Shown: positions 50,004 through 58,982, counted from the first letter of the stretch. The stretch is 64,000 nucleotides of DNA from Streptomyces sp. NBC_00513 (GCF_041431415.1 NZ_CP107845.1:6882001-6946000), one strand, 5' to 3'. Program-made: numbers and translations. Notes: generated by a model not told the origin, from the letters alone.

Positions 50004-51047
50004 TCAGAGCGGTGCGGGCGGTCGGCGGGTACGGGTCCACTCCAGCAGGCCCTCCGCGCTCCAGGTGTTCACGACACGCTCGGCCGCCACCCCGCACTCC
50101 ACGGCCCGCTCACAACCGGTCAACTGCCAGTCCAGCTGGCCCGGGGCGTGCGCGTCCGTGTCGATCGCGAACAGCGTGCCGATCTCCGCGGCCTGCCGCA
50201 GCAACCGGCGCGGCGGGTCCAGCCGTTCGGGCCTGCTGTTGATCTCCACCGCCGTACCCGACTCGGCGCAGGCGGCGAAGACGACGGCGGCGTCGAACTC
50301 CGACTCCGGCCGGGTCCGGCCCGTCACCAGGCGCCCGGTGCAGTGGCCGAGTACGTCCATCGACGGATTGCGCACGGCCGCCAGCAGGCGCCGTGTCATC
50401 GCCGGGGACTCCATCCGCAGCTTCGAGTGGACGGAACCCACCACCAGGTCGACCCGGTCCAACAACTCCTGCTCCTGGTCGAGCGAACCGTCCGCCAGGA
50501 TGTCGCACTCGATGCCCGTGAGCAGCCGGAACGGTTTCCAGCCCGCGTTCAGCTCCGCCACCACCGCCAGTTGCTCGCGCAGCCGCTCCGGCGACAACCC
50601 GCGGGCCACCTTCAGACTCGGCGAATGGTCCGTCAGCACCCCCCACTCGTGCCCCAGCTCCGCCGCGGCCCGGCCCATCGCCTCGATCGGACTCCCGCCG
50701 TCGGACCACTCCGAGTGCAGGTGGCAGTCCCCGCGCAGGGCCGCCCGCAGCGCGCGGGCCTGCGCACTGGCCGGCGGGCCGTCGGGATGCGCCGCGACCT
50801 CGTCCTCCAGCTTCCGCAGGTACTCCGGGACCTCCCCGCCGAGCGCCTCCCGCACGACCGTCGCGGTCTTCGGCCCGAGACCCTTCACGGACTCCAGCGA
50901 GCCGGCGGCGGCCCGCTCGGCGACCTCCGGGCCGCCCAGGTGCTCCACCGCGGCGGCGGCCGTGCGGAACGCCCGTACGCGGTAGGTCGGGGCCTGACCG
51001 CGCTCCAACAGGAAGGCGATCCGGTTCAGCGCGGCGACCGGGTCCAT
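50004..51047 (-). CDS. PHP-domain protein with N-terminal helix-hairpin-helix region (PolX-like, no polymerase)
   Basis: 347 residues. Residues 1-95 contain a helix-hairpin-helix element (LESVKGLGPKTATVVREAL) like the 8-kDa region of family X DNA polymerases. Residues 105-345 are a PHP phosphoesterase with DCHLHSEWSDG, VLTDHSP, GIECDIL, SVHSKL, LGHCTGR, EINSRPER and DTDAHAPGQLD covering all metal ligands. The polymerase palm is absent, so it may act as a DNA-repair nuclease or phosphatase. GGAGG lies 8 bases before ATG 51047. Confidence 0.88.
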   Translation of the reverse strand: MDPVAALNRIAFLLERGQAPTYRVRAFRTAAAAVEHLGGPEVAERAAAGSLESVKGLGPKTATVVREALGGEVPEYLRKLEDEVAAHPDGPPASAQARALRAALRGDCHLHSEWSDGGSPIEAMGRAAAELGHEWGVLTDHSPSLKVARGLSPERLREQLAVVAELNAGWKPFRLLTGIECDILADGSLDQEQELLDRVDLVVGSVHSKLRMESPAMTRRLLAAVRNPSMDVLGHCTGRLVTGRTRPESEFDAAVVFAACAESGTAVEINSRPERLDPPRRLLRQAAEIGTLFAIDTDAHAPGQLDWQLTGCERAVECGVAAERVVNTWSAEGLLEWTRTRRPPAPL

Positions 51048-51105
51048 CGGGGGTACCTCCTGAGCCCAGTGTGGCAAGGGACGGCGGAGCGGGCACATCG
51101 GAGGA

Positions 51106-51906
51106 TCACGGGGCGGTCGGCGGTACGAGGGACGAGGTCAGGGTGAACAGGGCCCCGTCCGGGTCGCGGAACGCGACCCACCGCTCCCGCGTGTTCGACG
51201 TGACCTCCGAGACGGCCCGCCCGCCCAGCTCGACCGCCGCCTCGATCGCGGGCTCCAGCAGCGGCACCCGGAAATGGACGTGCCAGCGGGGCCTGGCCTG
51301 CGGGCTGTACGAGGCCGGCTCCACCGGACCGCTGTTCAGCCGGGCCACCGCCTCCCCGGCGTGCCGCAGCACGACCTGGTCCTCCTCGTACGAGACCTCG
51401 CAGCAGCCGGGCCTGCCGGTGGCCCACTCCAGTACCTCGCCGTAGAAGATCGCGGCGTCGAAGGCGTTGCGGGTCCTCAGTTCGAGCCAGGCCGGGGCCC
51501 GCCCCTCGTCGGACCGCCAGTCGGTGGAGACGACCCCCTCCCAGATCCCGAACACCGCACCGTCCAGGTCGGCCGCCAGAGCCGCCCTGCCGCCGTTCGG
51601 GAAGGACACCGGCCCGACCGCGATCGTGCCGCTGCGCTCCCGGATCCGGCTCACCGCCACGTCCACGTCGTCCACGGCGAAGTACGGCGTCCACGCCACC
51701 GGTACCGCCAGATCGGCGGCGAGGGCCCCGATGCCCGCCACCGGCACACCGTCCAGCCGGGCCACCGAGAAGGCGTCGCCGAGGCGGGCCGGGCGGAAGG
51801 TCCACCCCACGACCGCTCCGTAGAAGCGCTGGGACGCCACCAGGTCCCGGGCCATCAGGCTCACCCAGCAGGGTGCTCCGAACACGTCCCTCGTCGAGAT
51901 CTTCAC
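51106..51906 (-). CDS. VOC-family (glyoxalase-like) protein, two domains
   Basis: 266 residues with two vicinal-oxygen-chelate repeats: GAPCWVSLMARDLVASQRFYGAVVGWTF... and AWLELRTRNAFDAAIFYGEVLEWA...FRDPDGALFTLTSS. Proteins of this layout in Streptomyces include hydroxylase-like and antibiotic-binding members; no substrate is evident here. GTG 51906 has GGAGC 5 bases upstream. Confidence 0.88.
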   Translation of the reverse strand: MKISTRDVFGAPCWVSLMARDLVASQRFYGAVVGWTFRPARLGDAFSVARLDGVPVAGIGALAADLAVPVAWTPYFAVDDVDVAVSRIRERSGTIAVGPVSFPNGGRAALAADLDGAVFGIWEGVVSTDWRSDEGRAPAWLELRTRNAFDAAIFYGEVLEWATGRPGCCEVSYEEDQVVLRHAGEAVARLNSGPVEPASYSPQARPRWHVHFRVPLLEPAIEAAVELGGRAVSEVTSNTRERWVAFRDPDGALFTLTSSLVPPTAP

Positions 51907-52007
51907 CGCTCGCTCCGCCCTTCACCGCCACCGTGGTCGCGCCGTCCGACCACAAGAAGTAGCGCCCCGGCACCCCGGGTGACGCGCAGGCGCGCCTACC
52001 GGCCGGG

Positions 52008-52577
52008 TCACCACCAGTAGGCGGGGTACCTCGGGGCCTTGCGCCGGATACGGGATCCGGCGTACCCGGTGAGGACGAGGAGCACAGTCGAGCCGAACAG
52101 CAGCGGCACGAACCGGGCGGCATCCGGGCTCTGGAGCACCACGACGACGGCCGTCGCACAGGCGGGGGAGTGCGGGGTCCGCGCGATGATCAGCAGGGCC
52201 AGGGTGATGCCGGCCGCCACGGCGGCGGCCCACGCGCTGCCGCCCGCCGCCGCGAGGACCCCGTACCCGACGGCGGCGCCCAACAGGTGGCCGAGCAGCA
52301 CCCCGCGCGGCTGGGCCAGCGGCAGGGTGGGCGCGCTGTGCACCAGGGCGGCGCTCGCGGCCAGCGGCGGGATCAGCACCGGTTCGTGGAGCATCGCGCC
52401 GATCCCCACCAGGCCGAGGAGCACGGTCGTCGCCGCGCTGACGCTGTGGAAGGCGGCCGCCGCGGTAGGGCGGGCCGGCGCCCTGCCGGTGATGATCCGC
52501 GGCGTGCGCGGCGCGGGCGCGGCATCGGCCGCGGGGGTCGGGGGCGTGCCGGGGTACGGCGCGGTGTCTGTGGTCAT
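52008..52577 (-). CDS. HPP-family membrane protein
   Basis: 189 residues. A proline-rich cytoplasmic N-terminus precedes four membrane helices with LIPPLAASAALVHSAPTLPLAQPRGVLLGHLLGA. The PLAQPR stretch matches the A/SQPRN-type signature of HPP proteins, and HSPACATAVVV comes next. Members have been linked to nitrite transport in cyanobacteria and plastids, but the role in actinomycetes is not established. ATG 52577 lacks an evident ribosome binding site. Confidence 0.82.
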   Translation of the reverse strand: MTTDTAPYPGTPPTPAADAAPAPRTPRIITGRAPARPTAAAAFHSVSAATTVLLGLVGIGAMLHEPVLIPPLAASAALVHSAPTLPLAQPRGVLLGHLLGAAVGYGVLAAAGGSAWAAAVAAGITLALLIIARTPHSPACATAVVVVLQSPDAARFVPLLFGSTVLLVLTGYAGSRIRRKAPRYPAYWW

Positions 52578-52794
52578 GTGCGGCAGGGTGTTTCCGGTGC
52601 GGGCGGCCGGCTGGGCCGTACGAGGCGGGGCGGCAGGCGGTGACGCGAGGGCGGGGGGTGCCCACGACTTTATCGTTCGCCGGTACGACAACCCGCACGG
52701 GGTGGGGCAAAGGGGCCATCGGGCCCCCGGCGAATCGTGTATGACTGCCATGGGCACCGGCGCGGTCCCGCCGAGGACGCAGGGAAGGACGAGC

Positions 52795-53310
52795 ATGACG
52801 ACCCACTCGCACCTCGACGAGGTGCCCACCGACCTCGACGCGGTGATCGCCGACGCGCCCGCGGACGCCGGCGGGGCACTGTGGCGCCTGACCGACACCA
52901 CCCGCGGACTCGACTCCAACCTGGTGCGACTGCGCCCCGGAGCGGTCATCGCGGAGCACGCCGAACCCGTCCTCGACGTGCTGCTGGTCGTCGTCGCGGG
53001 GGCCGGCCGACTCGACACCGGGGGCCGCTCGCACGACCTGCGCCCCCACGTGGCCGTCCTGCTGCCGAGGAACAGCCGCCGCACGCTCACCGCGGGCCCG
53101 GACGGGGTGGCGTACCTCACCGTCCACACCCGCCGCCCCGGCCTCGGCATCGGCCCGGGCCCCGCCGCCCCGCCCGCCCCCGCCCCCGGCCTCGGCGAGG
53201 GCGGTGAAACGGCCTGCCTGCTCCACCGGGTCTGCCCGGACTGCGGCCGACTCGCCACCGAACGGGACGCCCGGTACTGCTCCCGGTGCGCGAGCCCGCT
53301 CCCGGACTGA
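52795..53310 (+). CDS. Cupin-like protein with C-terminal zinc ribbon
   Basis: 171 residues. A small cupin-like beta barrel (RLRPGAVIAEHAEPVLDVLLVVVAGAGRL...HVAVLLPRNSRRTL) is joined by a proline/alanine linker to a zinc ribbon with CPDCGR and CSRCAS (C-x2-C, C-x2-C). GGAAGGAC lies about 7 bases before ATG 52795. It is divergent from the HPP gene across 217 bases that hold no other gene. Whether it senses a ligand or binds nucleic acid or protein is unknown. Confidence 0.78.
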   Translation: MTTHSHLDEVPTDLDAVIADAPADAGGALWRLTDTTRGLDSNLVRLRPGAVIAEHAEPVLDVLLVVVAGAGRLDTGGRSHDLRPHVAVLLPRNSRRTLTAGPDGVAYLTVHTRRPGLGIGPGPAAPPAPAPGLGEGGETACLLHRVCPDCGRLATERDARYCSRCASPLPD

Positions 53311-53395
53311 CCCGCGCGTCGGCACCGGCCCGGCACGTCGAGGGGCGGGGCGTCGAGGGGCGGGGCGTCGAAACGGCCCCGCGCGTCGGCACCGG
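53311..53395. repeat. Tandem and flanking direct repeats in an intergenic gap
   Basis: A 15-bp unit (CGTCGAGGGGCGGGG) occurs at 53336 and 53351 with a partial third copy at 53366. An 18-bp direct repeat (CCCGCGCGTCGGCACCGG) flanks it at 53311-53328 and 53378-53395. No coding potential. Confidence 0.7.
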
Positions 53396-53414
53396 GCGGG
53401 GCTAGTCTGAAGAC

Positions 53415-54482
53415 ATGACGATCATGGGCCCCCACGACCTCGACCACGCCGTCTCGGAGGCCGTCCGGGCTCTACGGGACGCCGAGCACCTCGACTGGTC
53501 CGTCCCGGCGGCGGGCCTGGAGTGGAGCTGCCACGACACGGCCGTCCACCTGGCCGGGGACCTGACCGGATTCGCCGCGCAGCTCGCCGGCCGGGTCACC
53601 GACTCCTGGCTGCCCCTGCGGGTCACGGCCGCCCCCGACACCTCCCCGGGCGGGGTCGTCGACCTCGTGGAGGCGAGCGGACGGCTGCTCGTGGCCGCCG
53701 TCCACGCGGCCGGGCCGGACGTCCGCGCCTGGCACCCGGCCGGCTCGGCGGGCCCCGACGGCTTCGCCGCGATGGGCGCCGCCGAGACCCTGCTGCACTG
53801 CCACGACATCCTGAACGGTCTGGGCGCCACGCACTGGCGGGGCTCCGAGCGGACGGCCGCCCTCGTCCTCGACCGGATCTTCCCGCACGCGCCGCTGTCC
53901 ACCACCGGCGACGCCTGGGACTCGCTGCTCGCGGCCTCCGGCCGGGCCGACCTCCCCGACCTCGCCCCCCAGCAGGACTGGCGCTGGTACAACGACCCGA
54001 TCCGCGGGGTCGGCGTCATCCTGTGCGAGATCGGCCCGGAGGCCGCCGCCGACCTGCACGCCGGCGGCACCGGGGGCTTCGCATGGACCGAGGACGGGCC
54101 GGCCGAGGGCACCCGCATCGGCGCCGGGATGGTGGGGCTCGCCCACGAGGTGGGCGAGTACCGGCCGGGATGGGGCCCGTACGCCATCGTCCGGGCCCGG
54201 GACCACCGCGCGATCGGCGGGATCGGCTTCCACGGGGCCCCCGACCCGGACGGACAGGCCGAGATCGGCTACGACCTCGTCGCCTCGGCCCGCCGCCGGG
54301 GCCACGCCACCGAGGCGCTCCGCGCGCTGGCCGGCTGGGCGTTCGAGCAGCCCGGCCTGACCGGGCTGCACGCCAGGGTCGACGAGGACAACGCGGCCTC
54401 CCACGCCGTGGTCCGGCGGGCCGGGTTCCAGGAGTCCGGTACCGAAGACGGCGTGGTCCTCTACCGCCTGAACCCGCTGTAG
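53415..54482 (+). CDS. Maleylpyruvate-isomerase-like domain fused to GNAT acetyltransferase
   Basis: 355 residues. The first 190 are a DinB-like, mycothiol-dependent isomerase N-type domain: a conserved histidine in WSCHDTAVHLAGDL and another pair in LLHCHDILNGLG. The last 150 are a GNAT domain of the RimJ type (IGGIGFHGAPDPDGQAEIGYDLVASARRRGHATEALRALAGWA, ENAASHAVVRRAGF-like end). ATG 53415 lies 7 bases after TAGTCT, a possible -10 box, so the mRNA may be nearly leaderless. Function of the fusion unknown. Confidence 0.85.
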   Translation: MTIMGPHDLDHAVSEAVRALRDAEHLDWSVPAAGLEWSCHDTAVHLAGDLTGFAAQLAGRVTDSWLPLRVTAAPDTSPGGVVDLVEASGRLLVAAVHAAGPDVRAWHPAGSAGPDGFAAMGAAETLLHCHDILNGLGATHWRGSERTAALVLDRIFPHAPLSTTGDAWDSLLAASGRADLPDLAPQQDWRWYNDPIRGVGVILCEIGPEAAADLHAGGTGGFAWTEDGPAEGTRIGAGMVGLAHEVGEYRPGWGPYAIVRARDHRAIGGIGFHGAPDPDGQAEIGYDLVASARRRGHATEALRALAGWAFEQPGLTGLHARVDEDNAASHAVVRRAGFQESGTEDGVVLYRLNPL

Positions 54483-54510
54483 CTGCGAACGGCCCCGAGG
54501 GCCTCCCGAA

Positions 54511-54541
54511 GGTCTCCCGGGCGGTCGAAGCCCGGGAGACC
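54511..54541. terminator. Bidirectional hairpin terminator
   Basis: Perfect 12-bp inverted repeat (arms 54511-54522 and 54530-54541) with a 7-base loop, followed by a second 15-base palindrome at 54545-54559. It lies in the 138-base gap between convergent genes. Confidence 0.85.
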
Positions 54542-54620
54542 GAGAGCCGGCCGCCGGCTACCTGACGGAGGGCCGGCGGAGAACGTCCGGACGAGCACCG
54601 GACCACGGCTCCACGGCTGC

Positions 54621-55034
54621 TCAGAAGCCGCAGTTGGTCACCCACTTGTGGGAGGAGATCCGGTCGTTCCACTCCCACGGGATGTTGCCCGCGGAACCGT
54701 TCGGGGCGCAGGTCGAGGCCCCCGTGTAGCCGATGTGCTCGTAGACGCGGACGTCGCCCAGGGAACCGGCGTAACCGTTGTTCCACCAGGACGAGGCCCG
54801 GTCGTTCATGTTGTAGCTGCCGCTGCTGCCACAGGTGCGCCAGTCGGAGTCGTTGCCGCTCCAGCCGCAGGACGGGCCGCCGCGGTTGGTGTCCGCCCAG
54901 ACCCAGTAGTTGCCGTCGGCCGCCACGCCCGCGCTGTCGGCGGGAGCCGCGACCGCCGGGGTCAGCGCCGCGGGGACGGCGAACAACGGCGCCGCGAGGG
55001 CGCAGGCCAGCATCAGCGTGCGGAACTTACGCAT
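54621..55034 (-). CDS. Secreted I36-type peptidase inhibitor
   Basis: 137 residues. Signal peptide (MRKFRTLMLACALAAPLFAV...AVAA) and a mature part of about 100 residues, rich in Trp, Gly, Asn and Ser, with four cysteines (GPSCGW, RTCGSS, ASTCAPN, TNCGF). This is the beta/gamma-crystallin-like pattern of the Streptomyces metalloprotease-inhibitor (SMPI, I36) family. AAGGAG lies 6 bases before ATG 55034. Its start overlaps the end of the lipoprotein gene upstream by 8 bases. Confidence 0.85.
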   Translation of the reverse strand: MRKFRTLMLACALAAPLFAVPAALTPAVAAPADSAGVAADGNYWVWADTNRGGPSCGWSGNDSDWRTCGSSGSYNMNDRASSWWNNGYAGSLGDVRVYEHIGYTGASTCAPNGSAGNIPWEWNDRISSHKWVTNCGF

Positions 55035-55953
55035 GGGAATCTCCTTCTCGGTGGGTGTGTCGTGCCACGACGCGCTCCGCCTTCGGGAGCGCGTCGTTCT
55101 GGAACCGTCGCCTCAGGTCGATGTCGTCCTGGTGCTGTGCACGGACTTCCTCGCCGTAGGCGCGGTCCAGAGTTCGTGAGACCCGGGCCAGCGAAGTGCC
55201 GGTCGCGCAGGTCGCCTCGGTGACCGCCAGAGCGATCTCGGTGGCGTCGGCCTTCTCGGGCGGGACGTCGGCGGTCGCCTCGACCGCGGCCCGGCGGGAG
55301 TCGGCCGGGGTGGCGTACGGCCGGCCCGCCGCCCGCATGCAGGCGGACCACTGCCCGACCGCCTCCGTCCAGCGCGCGTCCTCGCGCACCCGCGCCTCCC
55401 GGACCGGCCGCAGGTTCATCGTGACGACCTTCACGCGGAACCAGCCGGGCAGATCCCCGTACAGGGCGCGCTGCGCGTCCGCCATGCACCCCTCGGATCC
55501 GGCCGTGAGGGTCATCCCGGTGGGGGTGGTGGCCGTCAGCCCCACGGGCGAGGCACCCATGAGCGCGGTACGCGCCGCCGCCCGCCGAGGGGCCGAAAGC
55601 CCCGCGAAGTACCGCTGGTTCGGGTCGTCCCGCCGGGCCTCGGCGGCGGTCCGCTCGTCGCGACCGCCGTAGCCGTGGGCCCGTGCCCACGCCACGTCGT
55701 CGACCCCGTACGGGAACGAGCGTTGCGCCTCCCCCTCCCGCGCGGGCTCGGTGACGGCGTACGCGAATCCCCGCTCGGCCATGCACGCGCCGATGAGGAT
55801 CTGCTCGGCCCGTTCCAGCAGCCGGGACTGCGCGGCGCTCGGCTCCCGCGCCGGCCCCGACTCCCGCTGCGAGGCGGTGGATCCGCAGCCGCCCAGGGCC
55901 AGGGCCGCCGTCAGGGCCGCCGCCGTCATCGTCGTCGCGTGTGTTCGGTTCAT
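55027..55953 (-). CDS. Hypothetical secreted lipoprotein
   Basis: 308 residues from ATG 55953 (GGGGG about 10 bases upstream). Signal peptide with lipobox LALGGC. The mature protein is helical and charged with spaced cysteines in IGACMAERGFAY, SEGCMADAQRALYGD, WSACMRAAGRPY and EATCATGTSLARV. The repeated C-M-x-x-x-G-x-x-Y pattern is common in a family of uncharacterised actinobacterial surface proteins. It precedes and overlaps the I36-type inhibitor gene, so both are made together. Confidence 0.82.
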   Translation of the reverse strand: MNRTHATTMTAAALTAALALGGCGSTASQRESGPAREPSAAQSRLLERAEQILIGACMAERGFAYAVTEPAREGEAQRSFPYGVDDVAWARAHGYGGRDERTAAEARRDDPNQRYFAGLSAPRRAAARTALMGASPVGLTATTPTGMTLTAGSEGCMADAQRALYGDLPGWFRVKVVTMNLRPVREARVREDARWTEAVGQWSACMRAAGRPYATPADSRRAAVEATADVPPEKADATEIALAVTEATCATGTSLARVSRTLDRAYGEEVRAQHQDDIDLRRRFQNDALPKAERVVARHTHREGDSHA

Positions 55954-56052
55954 CCGCGCAGTGCCCCCTTTCCGGGTGTTCACGGCGGGTTCGCCGTGGT
56001 GCCGGAATCAGGTCTAGCCGCCTTCCGTTGTTCGGCGTCGGCGCCCTGGCAG

Positions 56053-56074
56053 TGAACAAACAATTGCTGAACAA
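56053..56074. promoter_or_regulatory. Direct repeats in the lipoprotein/nSTAND divergent gap
   Basis: TGAACAA at 56053-56059 and 56068-56074, 15 bases apart, with palindrome CAATTG between, in an A/T-rich island. It is placed to control the XRE-nSTAND gene (56120) and possibly the divergent lipoprotein gene. Confidence 0.45.
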
Positions 56075-56119
56075 TCCACCCCAGAGGGCAGGAATGCACC
56101 TACGGCGAAGGGGTCGTGC

Positions 56120-58957
56120 ATGGCACGCAAGGAACGTCCGCTGGACGGTGGGGACGGGCCTCTGCCGGCATTCGCCACCGCCCTGCGCCGGCTGCGCCAC
56201 GAGGCGGGATCACCGCCCTACAGGGATCTCGCCGCCCGCGCCCACTACTCCGTCGCCACCCTGTCCGGAGCCGCCGCCGGCCGCCGGCTGCCCAGCCTGG
56301 ACGTGACCCTGTCCTACGTGCGGGCCTGCGGCGGCGACCCGGGGGAGTGGGAACGCCGCTGGCATGCCGTCGCCGTCGAACTGGCCGTCGAGACACCGGA
56401 CCTGCTCGCCGGTGAGGAGGGCTGCCAGGAGCCGCCGTACGTGGGGCTCGCCGCCTTCCGCGCCGAGGACGCCGAACTGTTCTTCGGGCGGGAACGGCTC
56501 CTCGAAGACCTCGTCGCCACCCTCGCCCGGCACCGCGTCCTCGCCCTCGTCGGAGCCTCCGGAGCCGGCAAGTCCTCCCTGCTGCGCGCCGGACTGCTGC
56601 CCAGGCTGCGTGCCGACGCCCCGCACCGCGCGGTACGCGTCCTCACCCCCGGCCCGCACCCGACCCGGACCCTCGCCGAGGCGCTGGGCCGACGGGAGGA
56701 CGCCGACACGGAGGAATCGGAAGAACTCGTACTGATCGTCGACCAGTTCGAGGAGGTCTTCACCGTCTGCGCCGACCCCGGGGAGCGCGCCCGGTTCATC
56801 ACCGCGCTCGACGAGGCCGCGCGCCGGCCCGGCTCCCGCTGCCGGGTCGTCCTGTGCCTGCGCGCCGACTTCTACGCGCACTGCACCCGCCACACGGAAC
56901 TCGTCGACGTCCTGCGCGACGCCCAGATCCTCGTCGGACCGATGAGCGCCGCCGAACTGCGCCGGGCCGTCGTCGAACCCGCCCGCCGCGCCGGACTCAC
57001 CGTCGAGGGCTCCCTCCAGGCCACCCTCGTCGCCCACGCGCACGGCCGCGTCGGCGTCCTGCCCCTGCTCTCCCACGCCCTGCTGGAGACCTGGCGGCGC
57101 CGCCGGGGCGCCGCCCTCACCCTGGACGGCTTCCGCGCCGCCGGCGGATTCGAGGGCGCCCTCGCCCAGTCCGCCGAAGCCCTGTACGCCTCACTCACCG
57201 GCCGTCAGCGACATCTGGCCCGCCAGGTCTTCGTCCACCTCATCGCCCTGGGAGAGGGCACCGAGGACACCAAACGGCCCGTCGCCCGCGAGGAACTCGA
57301 CCAGGGCGCCGACACCGACGCCGTCCTCGCCGGGGCAGCCCGACAAAGGCTCCTCACGCTCGGACACGGCCGGGTCGAACTCACCCACGAGGCCCTGATC
57401 CGCGCCTGGCCCCGACTGCGCGGTTGGCTCACCGAGGACCGGGAGCTGCTGCGCCGGCACCGACAGCTCACCGACGCCGCCCGGACGTGGGAGGGCGTGG
57501 GGCGCGACCCCGGCTCCCTGCTGCGGGGCGCCCGGCTCACCCTCGTCCGCGACCTCCTCGACACCCCCGGCCCCGCCGGACTGACCGCCTCGGAGCGGGA
57601 GTTCCTCGACGCCTCCGCCGCCGCGGAGGACGCGGCCGGCGACTCGGCGCGCCGCCGTACCCGCCGGCTGCGGATCCTCGTCGCCTCGCTCGGCGCCCTC
57701 GTGGTGGTCGCAGCCGTCGCCACCGGCAACGCGGTACGGGCCGAGGAGGAGGTCACCCGGCAACGCAACGACGCCGTCGCGCAGAATCTCGCCGAGACCG
57801 CGGGCGGCCTCACCAACACCGAACCGGGCCTGGCCGTCCAACTCGGCCTGACCGCCTACCGGCTCTCGCCCACCACCCGCACCCGCGACAGCCTCCTCAG
57901 CACCCTGATGACCTCGTTCCCCGCCCACGCCAAGGAGGTCGTCGCCCTCGCCTACCGACCCGACGGGCGTCAACTCGCCACCGCCAGCGGGGACCGCACC
58001 GCCCGACTCTGGACCGTCCGCGGCACCGACCGGCCCGTCGCCGTCGCCACCCTCACCGGCCACCGCGCCGCCCTGCGCGCCGTCGCCTACCGGCCGGACG
58101 GGCGGATCCTCGCCACCGCCTCCGCCGACGGGAACGTACGGCTCTGGGACGTCGCGGAGCCCGCCCGCCCCACCCTCGCGGCCGAACCCGTCGCCCGGGG
58201 CGGCGACGTACGCGCCCTCGCCTACAGCCCCGACGGGCGCACCCTCGCCACCACCGGCCCCGCAGGCGACGTACGAATCTGGGACGTGGCCGATCCCGCC
58301 CGCCCCGTCGAGGCGGCGGTCGTGACCGGGCACCGCGACGCCCTGCGCGCCGTCGCGTTCAGCCCGGACGGCCGCACCCTGGCCACCGCGAGCGAGGACC
58401 GCACCGTACGGCTGACCGACATCGCCGACCCCGGGCACCCCACGCCGCTGGCGACCGTCGAGGGCCACGACACCGCCGTCTTCTCCGTCGCCTTCAGCCC
58501 GGACGGCCGCACCCTCGCCACCGCCAGCGGCGGCCACACCTCGGTACGGCTGTGGAACGTCACCGACCGGCTCCATCCGGCCCCCCTCGCCACCCTGAGG
58601 GGCCACACCGACGTGGTCGGCGCGGTGGTCTTCAGCCCCGACGGCCGCACCCTCGCCACCGCCGGCGACGACCGCACCGTACGGGTGTGGGACGTGGCCC
58701 GACCCGCCCACCCGGCCCTGTCGACCACCCTCACCGGGCACGTCACCGCCGTCGGTTCCGTCGTGTTCAGCCCCGACGGGAGCGTCCTGGCGTCCGGCGG
58801 CTACGACGACACCCTCCGGCTGGCGGGCACCGACCGGGACCGGGCCACCGCGGGTGCCTGCGCGCACACCGGGCCGCGGATCAGCCGCAAGCAGTGGACC
58901 ACCTACATGCCCTACCTGGACTACGCGCCGCCGTGCAGTGGCCTGGAGCGCCGCTGA
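56120..58957 (+). CDS. XRE-nSTAND-WD40 signalling NTPase
   Basis: 945 residues. Residues 15-90 are an XRE-like helix-turn-helix (ALRRLRHEAGSPPYRDLAARAHYSVATLSGAA). Residues 105-500 are a STAND-type NTPase with FFGRERLLEDL, Walker A LVGASGAGKSSLL (Lys151), Walker B LVLIVDQFEEVF (208-212) and a winged-helix part (LTHEALIRAWPRL). A membrane helix (about 518-538) links to seven WD40 repeats (about 600-915), each with the core SPDGRTLATASxDxTVRLWD, enough for one closed propeller, and a C-terminal Cys-containing tail (ISRKQWTTYMPYLDY). An ATP-driven switch sensing something through the propeller is inferred. AAGGGG lies 6-7 bases before ATG 56120. Confidence 0.93.
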   Translation: MARKERPLDGGDGPLPAFATALRRLRHEAGSPPYRDLAARAHYSVATLSGAAAGRRLPSLDVTLSYVRACGGDPGEWERRWHAVAVELAVETPDLLAGEEGCQEPPYVGLAAFRAEDAELFFGRERLLEDLVATLARHRVLALVGASGAGKSSLLRAGLLPRLRADAPHRAVRVLTPGPHPTRTLAEALGRREDADTEESEELVLIVDQFEEVFTVCADPGERARFITALDEAARRPGSRCRVVLCLRADFYAHCTRHTELVDVLRDAQILVGPMSAAELRRAVVEPARRAGLTVEGSLQATLVAHAHGRVGVLPLLSHALLETWRRRRGAALTLDGFRAAGGFEGALAQSAEALYASLTGRQRHLARQVFVHLIALGEGTEDTKRPVAREELDQGADTDAVLAGAARQRLLTLGHGRVELTHEALIRAWPRLRGWLTEDRELLRRHRQLTDAARTWEGVGRDPGSLLRGARLTLVRDLLDTPGPAGLTASEREFLDASAAAEDAAGDSARRRTRRLRILVASLGALVVVAAVATGNAVRAEEEVTRQRNDAVAQNLAETAGGLTNTEPGLAVQLGLTAYRLSPTTRTRDSLLSTLMTSFPAHAKEVVALAYRPDGRQLATASGDRTARLWTVRGTDRPVAVATLTGHRAALRAVAYRPDGRILATASADGNVRLWDVAEPARPTLAAEPVARGGDVRALAYSPDGRTLATTGPAGDVRIWDVADPARPVEAAVVTGHRDALRAVAFSPDGRTLATASEDRTVRLTDIADPGHPTPLATVEGHDTAVFSVAFSPDGRTLATASGGHTSVRLWNVTDRLHPAPLATLRGHTDVVGAVVFSPDGRTLATAGDDRTVRVWDVARPAHPALSTTLTGHVTAVGSVVFSPDGSVLASGGYDDTLRLAGTDRDRATAGACAHTGPRISRKQWTTYMPYLDYAPPCSGLERR

Positions 58958-58982
58958 TCCGCCCTCGCCGGTCTGCTACTTG

